Below, one piece after another: positions 1 to 9,711 of a stretch of 64,000 bases of DNA. Where the stretch lies: contig NZ_CP024866.1 of assembly GCF_004136015.1 (NCBI RefSeq), positions 3,414,860 to 3,478,859 on the forward strand, read 5' to 3'. The position numbers were made by a program, and so were the translations under genes. Below the pieces are notes generated by a model. That model was not told the DNA's origin, ran no database searches, and saw only the letters and a list, made by a program, of their open reading frames with translations. How positions within the stretch are numbered: the stretch's first letter is position 1; each line of letters opens with the position of its first letter. This stretch comes from Pseudomonas sp. ACM7. GTDB taxonomy: Bacteria; Pseudomonadota; Gammaproteobacteria; Pseudomonadales; Pseudomonadaceae.

Positions 1-2
1 AC

Positions 3-305
3 GCTGACGCCCTGATGCGCCGGATTCTAATGCTCGAAGGCACTCCGCGCATGCGTCCGGACGACCTGGACGTCGGCACCACAGTGCCTGACATGCTCGC
101 CGCGGACCTGCGTCTGGAATACAAAGTCCGCGCCGCACTCTGCAAGGGCATCGAGCTCTGCGAGCTGCACAAGGACTACGTCAGCCGCGAGATGCTGCGT
201 ATTCAGCTGAACGACACCGAAGAGGATCACACCTACTGGCTCGAGAAGCAGTTGGGTCTGATCAAGTTGATCGGTCTGGAGAATTACCTGCAATCGCAGT
301 TCTGA
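3..305 (+). CDS. bfr: Bacterioferritin, C-terminal part (5' end outside window)
   Basis: This is the last 100 codons of a bacterioferritin, the 24-subunit haem-containing iron store of the cytoplasm. The reading frame is open from the window edge, so the start is missing. The visible part has the typical HADAL-type entry, the ILMLEG turn, a ferroxidase-helix segment with [14 protein letters not shown], and the final helix [18 protein letters not shown], whose Glu and His residues belong to the di-iron site. It ends at a strong terminator shared with the convergent uvrA gene. A ferritin of another type is unlikely given the [11 protein letters not shown] motif. Confidence 0.93.
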   Translation, partial: ADALMRRILMLEGTPRMRPDDLDVGTTVPDMLAADLRLEYKVRAALCKGIELCELHKDYVSREMLRIQLNDTEEDHTYWLEKQLGLIKLIGLENYLQSQF

Positions 306-318
306 TTCCGCCGGCTAC

Positions 319-358
319 AAAAAAGCCCCTGTCACCGATGAAGTGACAGGGGCTTTTT
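319..358. terminator. Bidirectional intrinsic terminator between bfr and uvrA
   Basis: A perfect 16-bp stem (AAAAAGCCCCTGTCAC and its complement) with a 7-nt loop is flanked by an A run on the left and a T run on the right. It can therefore stop transcription from both sides. It lies between the convergent genes bfr and uvrA. Confidence 0.93.
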
Positions 359-370
359 CGTGGGCCTGAT

Positions 371-3205
371 TCAGGCTTTGTCGCGAGCCAGTAGCGGCTT
401 GAGGTAGAAGCCCGTGTGAGATTGCTTCATCTCGGACACTTCTTCCGGCGTACCGACTGCAATGATCTGGCCGCCCTTGGAACCGCCTTCCGGCCCCAAG
501 TCCACCAGCCAGTCGGCCGTCTTGATCACATCCAGATTGTGCTCGATCACCACCACGGTGTTGCCGTGGTCGCGCAATCGATGCAGTACGTCGAGCAGCT
601 GCTGAATATCCGCGAAGTGCAGGCCAGTTGTCGGCTCATCGAGGATATACAGCGTCTTGCCGGTGTCGCGCTTGGACAGTTCGCGGGACAGCTTGACCCG
701 TTGGGCTTCACCACCCGACAGCGTGGTCGCTGACTGCCCGAGCTTGATGTACGACAGGCCGACATCCATCAGCGTCTGAAGCTTGCGCGCCAAGGCCGGA
801 ACCGCGTCGAAGAACACCCGCGCTTCCTCGATCGTCATCTCGAGGGTTTCGTGGATGCTCTTGCCCTTGTACTTGATCTCCAGAGTCTCGCGGTTGTAGC
901 GCTTGCTCTTGCAGACGTCGCACGGAACATAGATGTCCGGCAGGAAGTGCATTTCCACCTTGATCAAGCCATCGCCCTGACACGCTTCGCAACGTCCGCC
1001 CTTCACGTTGAAGGAGAATCGTCCAGGACCATAACCGCGGGAGCGGGACTCCGGCACACCGGCGAACAGTTCGCGAATCGGTGTAAACAATCCGGTGTAG
1101 GTCGCCGGGTTGGAGCGTGGCGTTCGACCGATCGGGCTCTGATCGATGTCGACAACCTTATCCAGATGCTCCAGGCCTTTGATGCTGTCGTGGGCAGCCG
1201 CTTCGAGTGTCGTCGCTCCGTTCAACGCCGTAGCGCTAAGCGGGAACAGGGTGTTGTTGATCAGCGTCGACTTGCCCGAGCCGGACACGCCGGTCACGCA
1301 GGTCAGCAGGCCGATCGGAATGTCCAGATCGACATCGCGCAAGTTGTTGCCGCGTGCACCCTTGAGGGACAGCGACAACTTCTTGTTGCGCGGTGTGCGT
1401 TTGGCCGGAACGGCAATCTTCACCCGACCCGACAGGTATTTGCCGGTCAACGAATCAGGATGAGCCATGACTTCGGCCGGCGTACCTTCGGCAACGATAT
1501 GCCCACCGTGTACACCCGCACCCGGGCCGATATCCACCACGTAGTCAGCCAGGCGAATCGCATCTTCGTCGTGCTCGACCACAATCACCGTATTACCGAT
1601 GTCCCGCAGGTGCTTGAGCGTACCGAGCAGCCGATCGTTGTCCCGTTGGTGCAAGCCAATCGACGGCTCGTCGAGGATGTACAGAACCCCTACCAGGCCC
1701 GCGCCGATCTGACTGGCCAGACGAATCCGCTGAGCTTCACCGCCAGACAATGTGTCCGCACTGCGATCGAGCGACAGATAATCGAGGCCAACGTTGACCA
1801 GGAACTGAAGTCGCTCGCGAATTTCCTTGAGAATCTTGTCAGCAATTTCGCCACGGCGGCCGGTGAGTTTCAGCACGCCGAAATATTCACAGGCATCGCC
1901 AATCGGCAGATTGGTCACCGCCGGCAGCGTCTTCTCGCCAACCCACACATGCCGCGCCTCACGACGCAGGCGAGTACCGCGGCAATCCGGGCAAGGCTGG
2001 GTGCTGAGGAACTTGGCCACCTCTTCACGCACCGAGGCGGACTCGGTTTCACGGTAGCGACGTTCCAGATTCGGCACGATGCCTTCGAACGGGTGCGAAC
2101 GTTTGACGATGTCGCCACGGTCGTTCAGGTATTTGAAGTCGACGTTCTGCGAACCGCTGCCGTGCAAGATGAATTTCTGCTGATCGGCCGGCAGTTCGTT
2201 GAACGGCACCTCCAGACTGAACTTGTAGTGCGAGGCCAGCGACCCGAGCATCTGGAAGTAATAGACGTTGCGCCGGTCCCAGCCACGAATCGCGCCCTCG
2301 GCCAGCGTCAGTTCGCCATTGACCAATCGCTTGATGTCGAAGAACTGCTTCACCCCCAGGCCATCGCACGTCGGGCAAGCGCCGGCAGGGTTGTTGAAGG
2401 AGAACAGCTTGGGTTCCAGTTCGCTGATGGCATGACCGCAGATCGGGCAGGCGAAGCGCGCGGAGAAGATGATTTCTTCGCCGGGCTCGTCGTCCATCGG
2501 CGCAACCAGGGCGATGCCGTCCGCGAGCTTTAAAGCGGTCTCGAACGACTCGGCCAGGCGCTGCTGTAGGTCGGCGCGCACCTTGAAACGGTCGACCACC
2601 ACATCGATCGAGTGCTTCTTCTGCTTATCCAGCTTCGGCAATTCGTCCAGCTCGCAGAGCCGGCCGTTGACCCGGGCCCGCACAAAGCCTTGGGCGCGCA
2701 GTTCTTCGAAAACCGAAAGGTGTTCGCCTTTACGCTCGCGGATCACCGGCGCTAACAGCATAAGCTTGCTGCCCTCCGGTTGGGCGAGGACCAGGTCGAC
2801 CATCTGGCTGACGGTCTGGGCTTCCAGCGGAATGTCGTGATCCGGGCAGCGCGGAATACCCACGCGAGCGTAAAGCAGGCGCAGATAATCGTAGATTTCG
2901 GTGATGGTGCCGACCGTCGAACGCGGGTTGTGCGAGGTCGATTTCTGCTCGATGGAAATGGCTGGCGACAAACCTTCGATGGTGTCGACGTCAGGTTTTT
3001 CCATCATCGACAAAAATTGCCGAGCGTAGGCCGACAGCGATTCGACGTAGCGGCGCTGGCCTTCGGCGTACAGCGTGTCGAATGCCAGAGATGATTTTCC
3101 GGAGCCGGACAGGCCGGTGATGACGATCAGTTTGTCCCTGGGCAGGGTCAGGTCGATGTTCTTCAGGTTGTGGGTTCGGGCCCCACGAATCAGGATCTTG
3201 TCCAA
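371..3205 (-). CDS. uvrA: Excinuclease ABC subunit A (UvrA)
   Basis: This is the damage-recognition ATPase of nucleotide excision repair, which works with UvrB and UvrC. It has two ABC modules: an N-terminal Walker [10 protein letters not shown] near residue 31 and a second GVSGSGKST near residue 640. Both LSGGEAQR signatures are present, as are zinc-binding cysteines of the CPICGH and CEACQGDG types. The frame is open to 3271, but a TTG start at 3205 gives 944 residues, the length expected for Pseudomonas UvrA, and the sequence then begins at the conserved [15 protein letters not shown]. The extra 22 residues upstream look unlike any UvrA. No clear LexA box was found in the upstream gap. Confidence 0.97.
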   Translation of the reverse strand: MDKILIRGARTHNLKNIDLTLPRDKLIVITGLSGSGKSSLAFDTLYAEGQRRYVESLSAYARQFLSMMEKPDVDTIEGLSPAISIEQKSTSHNPRSTVGTITEIYDYLRLLYARVGIPRCPDHDIPLEAQTVSQMVDLVLAQPEGSKLMLLAPVIRERKGEHLSVFEELRAQGFVRARVNGRLCELDELPKLDKQKKHSIDVVVDRFKVRADLQQRLAESFETALKLADGIALVAPMDDEPGEEIIFSARFACPICGHAISELEPKLFSFNNPAGACPTCDGLGVKQFFDIKRLVNGELTLAEGAIRGWDRRNVYYFQMLGSLASHYKFSLEVPFNELPADQQKFILHGSGSQNVDFKYLNDRGDIVKRSHPFEGIVPNLERRYRETESASVREEVAKFLSTQPCPDCRGTRLRREARHVWVGEKTLPAVTNLPIGDACEYFGVLKLTGRRGEIADKILKEIRERLQFLVNVGLDYLSLDRSADTLSGGEAQRIRLASQIGAGLVGVLYILDEPSIGLHQRDNDRLLGTLKHLRDIGNTVIVVEHDEDAIRLADYVVDIGPGAGVHGGHIVAEGTPAEVMAHPDSLTGKYLSGRVKIAVPAKRTPRNKKLSLSLKGARGNNLRDVDLDIPIGLLTCVTGVSGSGKSTLINNTLFPLSATALNGATTLEAAAHDSIKGLEHLDKVVDIDQSPIGRTPRSNPATYTGLFTPIRELFAGVPESRSRGYGPGRFSFNVKGGRCEACQGDGLIKVEMHFLPDIYVPCDVCKSKRYNRETLEIKYKGKSIHETLEMTIEEARVFFDAVPALARKLQTLMDVGLSYIKLGQSATTLSGGEAQRVKLSRELSKRDTGKTLYILDEPTTGLHFADIQQLLDVLHRLRDHGNTVVVIEHNLDVIKTADWLVDLGPEGGSKGGQIIAVGTPEEVSEMKQSHTGFYLKPLLARDKA

Positions 3206-3396
3206 AGTGGCCTCGCTCGGCGGGCGTCGAAAACGTAGGAGTATACGGCCAAATACTGGATGGATGCACACTATCGAATGAGCGGGTTGCAGCCTTACAT
3301 GAAGAGTCTGTCAGCAGAGCGCGTCAAAGCGTCGCGATATACCCTGTCAATCGATGGGACTGGTAGAATCGCCGCCGGTTCACATGAGGTTTTTCC

Positions 3397-4794
3397 ATGC
3401 ACGATCCCCACAGCGAACGCATGAGTGGCAGTGAGACCCGAGCAGCAAGCGGTCTGGCCCTGGTGTTCGCCTTCCGTATGCTTGGCATGTTCATGGTGTT
3501 GCCGGTTCTGGCGACCTATGGGATGGATCTGGCAGGCGCGACCCCGGCCCTCATCGGGCTGGCGATTGGCGCTTACGGCCTGACCCAGGCGATCTTCCAG
3601 ATTCCTTTCGGCTTTATTTCCGACCGTATCGGCCGTCGCCCGGTGATTTACCTGGGGCTGGTCGTCTTCGCCCTCGGTAGCGTACTGGCGGCTAATGCCG
3701 ACTCGATCTGGGGCGTGATCGCCGGACGAATCCTGCAAGGCGCCGGGGCGATTTCTGCGGCGGTGATGGCGTTGCTGTCAGACCTGACCCGCGAACAGCA
3801 TCGGACCAAAGCCATGGCCATGATCGGCATGACGATCGGTCTGTCGTTCGCTGTCGCGATGGTTGTAGGACCGTTGCTGACCCGCGCCTTTGGCCTGTCC
3901 GGGTTGTTCCTCGCCACGGGTGGCATGGCGCTGTTCGGCATCGTGATCGTGATGTTCATGGTGCCGCGCTCAACCGGGCCGTTGCAGCACCGCGAGTCCG
4001 GCGTTGCGCGCCAGGCACTGATACCGACGCTCAAGCATCCAGACTTGCTGCGTCTGGACCTGGGCATTTTTGTGTTACACGCGATGTTGATGTCGAGCTT
4101 CGTTGCGTTGCCTTTGGCGCTGGTCGAAAAAGCCGGGCTGCCTAAAGAGCAGCACTGGTGGGTCTACCTGACCGCGCTGCTGATTTCCTTCTTCGCCATG
4201 ATCCCGTTCATCATCTACGGCGAGAAGAAACGCAAAATGAAACGAGTTTTACTCGGCGCCGTCGCGACGCTGATGCTCACTGAGCTATTCTTCTGGCAGT
4301 TCGGCGATAGCTTGCGGGCTCTGGTGATCGGGACGGTGGTGTTCTTTACCGCGTTCAACTTGCTGGAAGCTTCGTTGCCATCGCTGATCAGCAAGGTTTC
4401 ACCGGCGGGCGGCAAGGGCACGGCGATGGGGGTTTATTCCACCAGCCAGTTCCTCGGTTCTGCACTGGGCGGCATCCTCGGCGGCTGGTTGTTCCAGCAT
4501 GGCGGTCTGTCGGTTGTGTTCCTTGGATGCGCCGGTCTGGCTGCCCTCTGGCTGGCCTTTGCTGTTACCATGCGCGAACCTCCCTACGTGACGAGCCTGC
4601 GCTTGCCGTTGTCGCCTGAGGCGATCCGCGAAGCGGGTCTGGTCGAGCGCCTGAAGGCCGTCGTAGGGGTAACAGATGCAGTGATCGTCGAAGATGAAGC
4701 GGCGATTTACATCAAATTGGACACAGAACTATTGGATCGCACCACCCTTGAGCGCCTGGTGAACAACCCGGCCGGGGCAGCGTGCGTAGCCTAG
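3397..4794 (+). CDS. MFS transporter, YajR-like, with C-terminal soluble domain
   Basis: This is an inner-membrane major facilitator transporter of 465 residues with about twelve hydrophobic segments. The MFS loop signature DRIGRRPV follows the second helix and the GRILQGAGA segment marks helix 4. The last 70 residues (ERLKAVVGVTDAVIVEDEAAIYIKLD and on) are soluble and resemble the ferredoxin-like YAM domain of E. coli YajR. The family is annotated as a proton-driven efflux pump with unsettled substrate. It lies between uvrA and ssb, with only 9 nt to ssb, so the two are probably co-transcribed. The same order is known from P. aeruginosa. Confidence 0.88.
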   Translation: MHDPHSERMSGSETRAASGLALVFAFRMLGMFMVLPVLATYGMDLAGATPALIGLAIGAYGLTQAIFQIPFGFISDRIGRRPVIYLGLVVFALGSVLAANADSIWGVIAGRILQGAGAISAAVMALLSDLTREQHRTKAMAMIGMTIGLSFAVAMVVGPLLTRAFGLSGLFLATGGMALFGIVIVMFMVPRSTGPLQHRESGVARQALIPTLKHPDLLRLDLGIFVLHAMLMSSFVALPLALVEKAGLPKEQHWWVYLTALLISFFAMIPFIIYGEKKRKMKRVLLGAVATLMLTELFFWQFGDSLRALVIGTVVFFTAFNLLEASLPSLISKVSPAGGKGTAMGVYSTSQFLGSALGGILGGWLFQHGGLSVVFLGCAGLAALWLAFAVTMREPPYVTSLRLPLSPEAIREAGLVERLKAVVGVTDAVIVEDEAAIYIKLDTELLDRTTLERLVNNPAGAACVA

Positions 4795-4803
4795 GAGAAC
4801 GTT

Positions 4804-5334
4804 ATGGCCCGTGGGGTTAACAAAGTCATATTGGTCGGCACTTGCGGCCAGGATCCCGAAGTTCGCTACTTGCCTAACGGTAACGCCGTGACCAACCTGA
4901 GTCTGGCGACCAGCGAACAGTGGACTGACAAGCAAACCGGTCAGAAGGTCGAGAAGACCGAATGGCACCGTGTGTCGATGTTCGGCAAAGTTGCCGAGAT
5001 CGCCGGCGAGTACCTGCGTAAAGGTTCGCAGGTCTACATCGAAGGCAAGCTGCAGACCCGCGAGTGGGAAAAAGACGGTATCAAGCGTTACACCACTGAA
5101 ATCGTGGTCGACATGCAAGGCACCATGCAACTGCTGGGCGGCCGTCCACAGCAGGGCGACCAACAAGGCGGGGGCAATAACTACCAGCAGTCCGCCCCGG
5201 CTCCACGCCAGCAGGCTCCGCGTCCGCAGCAGTCGGCAGCACCGCAACAGTCGCGTCAGGCTCCGGCTCCACAGCAGGCTGCTCCGCAACCGGCTCCGGA
5301 TTTCGACAGCTTTGATGACGATATCCCGTTCTAA
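4804..5334 (+). CDS. ssb: Single-stranded DNA-binding protein
   Basis: SSB covers single-stranded DNA during replication, recombination and repair and recruits partner proteins through its acidic tail. The N-terminal 110 residues form the OB fold ([20 protein letters not shown] at the start, [12 protein letters not shown] in the middle). They are followed by a linker rich in Gln, Pro and Ala with simple-repeat character, and the conserved tip [11 protein letters not shown]. The length of 176 residues is normal. A good Shine-Dalgarno (AGGAGAACGTT before ATG) supports the start, and a strong terminator follows. Confidence 0.97.
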   Translation: MARGVNKVILVGTCGQDPEVRYLPNGNAVTNLSLATSEQWTDKQTGQKVEKTEWHRVSMFGKVAEIAGEYLRKGSQVYIEGKLQTREWEKDGIKRYTTEIVVDMQGTMQLLGGRPQQGDQQGGGNNYQQSAPAPRQQAPRPQQSAAPQQSRQAPAPQQAAPQPAPDFDSFDDDIPF

Positions 5335-5355
5335 AAAGCAGCTATCCAGTCAGTA

Positions 5356-5392
5356 ACAAAAAAGCGAAGCCATCTGGCTTCGCTTTTTTGTT
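5356..5392. terminator. Terminator after ssb
   Basis: AACAAAAAAGCGAAGC pairs with GCTTCGCTTTTTTGTT around a short loop. The A run and T run make it usable by both ssb (plus strand) and the convergent OsmC-YcaO gene that ends at 5400. Confidence 0.92.
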
Positions 5393-5399
5393 GGCGCTA

Positions 5400-7604
5400 T
5401 TAACTGGATAACGCGGTCACATTGGCCCGTGCCGAGTGCAGTTTCTTGTAGCTATCGATCAACCGCAGGTGCCTGTCGAGCCCCTCCAGTTTCAAGCTGG
5501 TCGGCGTCAAGCCATGGAAACGCACGCTGCCGTCCACCGATCCGATCGCTGCATCCGTGCGCTCGTTGCCAAACATCCGGCGGAAATTGGCCTCGTAGTC
5601 TTCCAGTTCCAGGTCTTCGTCCAGCTTCATCTCCAGCACCACATTGACGGCCTGGTAGAACAAGCCACGCTCAACCGTGTTGTCGTTGTACTGCAGGAAC
5701 ATCTCCACTGCCTCTTTCGCCTCTTCAAACTGCTGCAAGGCGAGATAAATCAGCAGCTTCAACTCCAGGATCGTCAACTGACCCCAGGCCGTATTGTCAT
5801 CAAATTCGATGCCGATCAGGGAGGTGATGTCGGTGTAGTCATCCAGCTCACTTTCCACCAGGCGCTCAACCAGCGCTTGCAGTTCGTCGTCGTCCAGGCG
5901 ATGCAGGTTCAGGATATCGGCGCGGAAGAACAGCGCTTTGTTGGTGTTATCCCAGATCAGGTCGTCCACGGGATAGATTTCCGAATAGTCCGGCACCAGG
6001 ATGCGGCATGCCGTCGCGCCGATATGCTCGTAGACCGCCATGTACACTTCCTTGCCCATGCCTTCGAGAATGCCGAACAAGGTCGCGGCTTCTTCGGCAT
6101 TCGAGTTTTCACCCTGGCCGGAGAAGTCCCACTCCACGAATTCGTAATCGGACTTGGAGCTGAAGAAGCGCCACGACACCACGCCGCTGGAATCGATGAA
6201 GTGCTCGACGAAGTTATTCGGCTCGGTCACCGCATGGCCTTCAAACGTCGGCTGGGGCAAGTCGTTGAGGCCTTCGAAGCTGCGGCCCTGGAGCAATTCG
6301 GTCAGGCTGCGCTCCAGTGCCACTTCCAGGCTAGGGTGCGCGCCGAACGAGGCGAACACACCGCCGGTACGCGGGTTCATCAACGTGACGCACATCACCG
6401 GGAATTCACCGCCCAGGGACGCATCCTTCACCAACACCGGGAACCCTTGCTCTTCCAGCGCCTGAATCCCGGCCAGTATCCCGGGGTACTTCGCCAGCAC
6501 ATCGGCGGGCACATCCGGCAGTGCAAATTCACCTTCGATGATTTCGCGTTTTACCGCACGCTCGAAGATCTCCGACAGGCATTGCACCTGGGCTTCGGCC
6601 AGCGTGTTGCCGGCACTCATGCCGTTGCTCAGGAACAGGTTTTCAATCAGGTTGGACGGGAAATACACCACTTCGCCGTCCGACTGGCGCACGTATGGCA
6701 GCGAGCAGATGCCGCGCTCTTCATTGCCCGAGTTGGTGTCGATCAGGTGGGAACCACGCAACTCGCCGTCGCGGTTGTAAATCTTCAGGCAGTACGCGTC
6801 GAGGATTTCGGCCGGCAGTTCATCTTTACGGCCAGGCTTGAACCAGCGTTCGTCCGGGTAATGCACAAACGGCGCGTTGGCGATCTCTTCGCCCCAGAAC
6901 TGATCGTTGTAGAAGAAGTTGCAGTTGAGTCGCTCGATAAACTCGCCCAACGCCGACGCCAGCGCGCCTTCTTTGGTTGCGCCCTTGCCGTTGGTAAAAC
7001 ACATCGGCGAGTGCGCATCGCGGATATGCAGCGACCACACGTTGGGAACGATATTGCGCCACGAGGCGATTTCAATCTTCATGCCCAGGTCCGCCAGAAT
7101 GGCCGACATATTGGCGATGGTCTGCTCCAGCGGCAGATCCTTGCCCGCAATATACGTGCTCGCCTCTGAGGTAGAAGCAGGCATCAGCAACGCTTGGGCA
7201 TCGGCGTCGAGGTTTTCCACCTCTTCGATCACAAACTCAGGCCCGGCCTGGACCACTTTTTTCACGGTACACCGGTCGATGGAACGCAGGATGCCCTGGC
7301 GGTCCTTGTCGGAAATATCCGCCGGCAACTCGACCTGGATCTTGAAAATCTGGTTGTAGCGGTTTTCCGGATCAACAATGTTGTTCTGCGACAGGCGGAT
7401 GTTTTCGGTGGGAATACTGCGAGTGTCGCAGTACAGCTTCACGAAATAAGCCGCACACAACGCCGACGAAGCCAGGAAGTAGTCGAACGGACCCGGTGCC
7501 GAGCCATCGCCCTTGTAGCGGATAGGTTGATCGGCCACCACCGTGAAGTCGTCGAACTTGGCTTCAAGTCGAAGGTTGTCGAGAAAGTTGACCTTGATTT
7601 CCAT
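5400..7604 (-). CDS. OsmC/YcaO two-domain protein
   Basis: This is a 734-residue fusion. Residues 1 to about 140 are OsmC-like (GPFDYFLASSALCAAYFVKLYC carries the conserved Cys of the family; a second Cys, IDRCTV, lies near 110). Residues about 190-560 are a YcaO domain, with conserved stretches such as GKGATKEGALASALGEF and NGMSAGNTLAEAQVQCLSEI. The C-terminal 170 residues are acidic and helical, similar to the C-terminal part of E. coli YcaO. YcaO proteins use ATP to activate peptide-backbone amides, and E. coli YcaO is linked to methylthiolation of ribosomal protein S12 with RimO. OsmC proteins reduce organic peroxides or bind thiols. No precursor peptide or partner enzyme is adjacent, so the substrate is unknown. 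Confidence 0.88.
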   Translation of the reverse strand: MEIKVNFLDNLRLEAKFDDFTVVADQPIRYKGDGSAPGPFDYFLASSALCAAYFVKLYCDTRSIPTENIRLSQNNIVDPENRYNQIFKIQVELPADISDKDRQGILRSIDRCTVKKVVQAGPEFVIEEVENLDADAQALLMPASTSEASTYIAGKDLPLEQTIANMSAILADLGMKIEIASWRNIVPNVWSLHIRDAHSPMCFTNGKGATKEGALASALGEFIERLNCNFFYNDQFWGEEIANAPFVHYPDERWFKPGRKDELPAEILDAYCLKIYNRDGELRGSHLIDTNSGNEERGICSLPYVRQSDGEVVYFPSNLIENLFLSNGMSAGNTLAEAQVQCLSEIFERAVKREIIEGEFALPDVPADVLAKYPGILAGIQALEEQGFPVLVKDASLGGEFPVMCVTLMNPRTGGVFASFGAHPSLEVALERSLTELLQGRSFEGLNDLPQPTFEGHAVTEPNNFVEHFIDSSGVVSWRFFSSKSDYEFVEWDFSGQGENSNAEEAATLFGILEGMGKEVYMAVYEHIGATACRILVPDYSEIYPVDDLIWDNTNKALFFRADILNLHRLDDDELQALVERLVESELDDYTDITSLIGIEFDDNTAWGQLTILELKLLIYLALQQFEEAKEAVEMFLQYNDNTVERGLFYQAVNVVLEMKLDEDLELEDYEANFRRMFGNERTDAAIGSVDGSVRFHGLTPTSLKLEGLDRHLRLIDSYKKLHSARANVTALSS

Positions 7605-7675
7605 GGGGGATTACCAGAATAACGGGCTAGACGATTTGGTCGCCATTATCCGGCTTTTCGGCCGTAAGTCTCAGA

Positions 7676-7713
7676 AAAAAGGCCAGTCATGTGCGCACGC
7701 GACTGGCCTTCTT
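7676..7713 (-). terminator. Terminator of the cysteine hydrolase gene
   Basis: On the minus strand AAGGCCAGTC and GACTGGCCTT form a 10-bp stem with an inner GTGCGCAC palindrome in the loop. The stem is followed by a T run. It lies just after the stop of the gene ending at 7759. Confidence 0.85.
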
Positions 7714-7758
7714 TGTTTCGGGAGCGTCGGATTGCAGCACATGAGGCAGAAGCGTTGG

Positions 7759-8313
7759 TCAGTGATGCGCCGCCAGGAATTCCTCAGTGGAAATCACGCT
7801 CGCATAGGCGAAGCCCAGGGCCGACATGAAGGCGGCGTGCACTTGGGCTGCCGGGACCGTGACACCGTTGAACTCCAGATCACGGGTAGCGCAGGCGTCG
7901 TGAATCACCGTGACGGTATAGCCCATATCGGCAGCCGCGCGGGTGATGCCGTCGACACACATGTGGCTCATGCTGCCGACGACGACCAGTTCCTTGATGC
8001 CTTGCTCGTCGAGGATTGACCGTAGTTCGGTTTCTCGGAACGAGTTGACGAAGTGTTTGAGCACGACCGGTTCGTCGGCGCGGTTGAGGACTTTGGGGTG
8101 CAGCTTCGCGCCCTCGGAGCCCGGCGTGAAAAAGGGCGCTTCGTCGGAGGTGAATTCGTGGCGGATGTGCACCACCGAATCACCCGCATCGCGGAAGGCT
8201 TTGAGCAGACGAACGGTATTGTCCGCCGCGGCATCGGCGCCGACCAGCGGCCACTTGCCTTGAGGGAAGTAGTCGTTTTGGATATCAACTACGATGAGTG
8301 CTTGCTTGGCCAT
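7759..8313 (-). CDS. Cysteine hydrolase, isochorismatase family
   Basis: This is a 184-residue single-domain protein of the isochorismatase-like cysteine hydrolases, which cleave amides or related bonds in small molecules. The catalytic set is visible: Asp in LIVVDIQNDY (residue 9 area), Lys in VVLKHFVNSF, and the nucleophile Cys in GSMSHMCVDGITRAAADMGY, preceded by the usual cis-peptide region. The ATG at 8313 was chosen because it begins exactly at the family start MAKQALIVVDIQ. The longer open frame running to 9012 would cross the divergent regulator gene. The exact substrate (nicotinamide, isochorismate or another) cannot be read from the sequence. It is divergent from a GlxA-type regulator, which probably controls it. 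Confidence 0.9.
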   Translation of the reverse strand: MAKQALIVVDIQNDYFPQGKWPLVGADAAADNTVRLLKAFRDAGDSVVHIRHEFTSDEAPFFTPGSEGAKLHPKVLNRADEPVVLKHFVNSFRETELRSILDEQGIKELVVVGSMSHMCVDGITRAAADMGYTVTVIHDACATRDLEFNGVTVPAAQVHAAFMSALGFAYASVISTEEFLAAHH

Positions 8314-8335
8314 GACTGTTTCCTCGAAGTGCTTG

Positions 8336-8364
8336 TTGGGTGTGGAAGGAAGTATTGGGTCTGG
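8336..8364. promoter_or_regulatory. Candidate operator: direct repeat in the hydrolase/regulator gap
   Basis: TTGGGTGTGG (8336) and TTGGGTCTGG (8355) are direct repeats 19 bp apart, about two helical turns, in the 102-bp gap between the divergent hydrolase and GlxA-type genes. AraC-type proteins commonly bind such tandem half-sites. The assignment is inference only. Confidence 0.4.
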
Positions 8365-8415
8365 CAGGCCGTCCGAGGATTGGCCGCACCGACAATAGAA
8401 GGGGGAAAACTGACA

Positions 8416-9408
8416 ATGGACGCAGAAAGACCAATCGCCGAGTTGGGCGTACTGATCTATCCCGGTGCGCAGATGGCGGCGGTGCATGGATTGACAGACT
8501 TGTTCGGGGTGGCGAACCGGATTGCCGCCGAGCATCAGGCGGCGCAGTTGCCGTTGCTGCGGGTCAGCCATTGGCAGGTTGATGGCGATCAGGCGCCCGA
8601 GCGGGTCTACGACAGTCATCCTGCTCCAGGCGGCACGTTGGTGGCGGTGTTGATCCCGCCGTCGATTGCCGGTTTTTCCGAAGGCCAGGCACCGCAGGGG
8701 CTGACTCGCTGGCTGCGTCAGCAACACGCCAATGGCGCGACACTCGGCGGGGTTTGTGTGGGGTCGATTCTGTTGGCCGAAAGCGGCCTGCTTGACGGTC
8801 GCAGCGCCACCACCCACTGGACCTCGGCCAAAACCTTCGCCGAGCGTTACCCGGCGATCAAGCTCAAGGCCGAAACCCCCATCGTTGACGACGGAGACCT
8901 GATCACCACCGCTGGGCTGATGGCCTGGTCCGAACTGGGCTTGCGTCTGGTCAACCGCCTGCTGGGGCCAAGCATTGCCACCAGCACCGCGCGGTTTCTG
9001 GTGGTGGAGCACAGCGACAGCGCGAGCGAGTGCGGCAGCAATTTTTCACCCATTCTCAGCCATGGCGACGCCTCGATTCTCAAGGTCCAGCATTGGTTGC
9101 AAAGCACCGGAGCGACCGATGTGTCGCTGGCGGCGATGGCCGAGCGGGCAGGACTGGAAGAGCGCACGTTCCTGCGTCGATTTCGTGCGGCAACTGGACT
9201 CAAACCCACTGAGTACTGCCAGCACCTGCGGGTCGGCAAGGCCCGGGAAATGCTCGAGTTTACCAACGGCACCATCGATCACATTGCCTGGACGGTGGGT
9301 TATCAGGATCCGAGCGCCTTTCGGGCGACGTTCAAGAAGATTACCGGGTTGGCGCCGAGTGATTACCGGACACGGTTTGGGGTGACGCCCTCAGCCGTGG
9401 CTCGGTAG
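8416..9408 (+). CDS. GlxA family transcriptional regulator (DJ-1/PfpI domain + AraC HTH)
   Basis: This is a 330-residue regulator. The N-terminal 190 residues resemble the DJ-1/PfpI amidotransferase fold used as a sensor (VLIYPGAQM at the start; GGVCVGSILLAESGLLDGR holds the elbow Cys). The C-terminal 100 residues are an AraC-type DNA-binding domain with two helix-turn-helix units (VSLAAMAERAGLEERTFLRRF and IDHIAWTVGYQDPSAFRATFKK). Translation from the ATG at 8416 gives a family-like start. The open frame continues upstream to 8053, but that part runs antisense through the hydrolase. The likely target is the divergent hydrolase gene; the ligand is unknown. Confidence 0.9.
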   Translation: MDAERPIAELGVLIYPGAQMAAVHGLTDLFGVANRIAAEHQAAQLPLLRVSHWQVDGDQAPERVYDSHPAPGGTLVAVLIPPSIAGFSEGQAPQGLTRWLRQQHANGATLGGVCVGSILLAESGLLDGRSATTHWTSAKTFAERYPAIKLKAETPIVDDGDLITTAGLMAWSELGLRLVNRLLGPSIATSTARFLVVEHSDSASECGSNFSPILSHGDASILKVQHWLQSTGATDVSLAAMAERAGLEERTFLRRFRAATGLKPTEYCQHLRVGKAREMLEFTNGTIDHIAWTVGYQDPSAFRATFKKITGLAPSDYRTRFGVTPSAVAR

Positions 9409-9429
9409 CCAAATCACAACAGATCAAAA

Positions 9430-9521
9430 TGTGGGAGCGGGCTTGCTCGCGAATGCAATCTGTCAGTCGATATTAATGCTGAATGACACACCGCTTTCGC
9501 GAGCAAGCCCGCTCCCACATT
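9430..9521. repeat. REP pair, family A
   Basis: Two inverted copies of GTGGGAGCGGGCTTGCTCGCGA are separated by about 45 nt. This is the common REP doublet of fluorescent pseudomonads and can fold into a large hairpin. It follows the regulator gene. Confidence 0.93.
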
Positions 9522-9711
9522 GGATCTGTGTAAGCCTTCGGTCGTGCAAAATGCCGGAATCTTGAAGGCTGTCGTGCAGAATCAAGCAGGCACGGTGCCA
9601 TCATGTTTTTCGTAACGGGCTGATTTGAAAAACGTTTGTCTTTGGCCCCCCTTGGCCTGATCTCTGCACCCCTTCAACTACATTCATCAAGCGCAGACTG
9701 AAGGGGGACGC
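9522..9711. other. Gap before the DUF3182 gene with a 12-nt direct repeat
   Basis: Together with the preceding REP pair this forms a 303-nt stretch without a gene. It holds two copies of GTCGTGCARAAT (9541 and 9571), exactly 30 bp apart, and the presumed promoter of the next gene. The Shine-Dalgarno AAGGGGG lies just before the ATG at 9712. No convincing -35/-10 pair was identified. Confidence 0.4.

Noticed and set aside
851..2533. Long plus-strand open frame opposite uvrA
   Set aside because: It is antisense to a certain gene, has no family resemblance, and reflects the codon pattern of GC-rich DNA.
3206..3396. LexA (SOS) box between uvrA and the MFS gene
   Set aside because: No CTGT-N8-ACAG dyad was found in the gap.
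5436..7169. 577-codon plus-strand frame opposite the OsmC-YcaO gene
   Set aside because: Composition is typical of a shadow frame, and the opposite strand encodes clear OsmC and YcaO domains.
7759..9012. 417-residue extended reading of the cysteine hydrolase
   Set aside because: The extra N-terminus runs antisense through the GlxA-type regulator, while the family start is at 8313.
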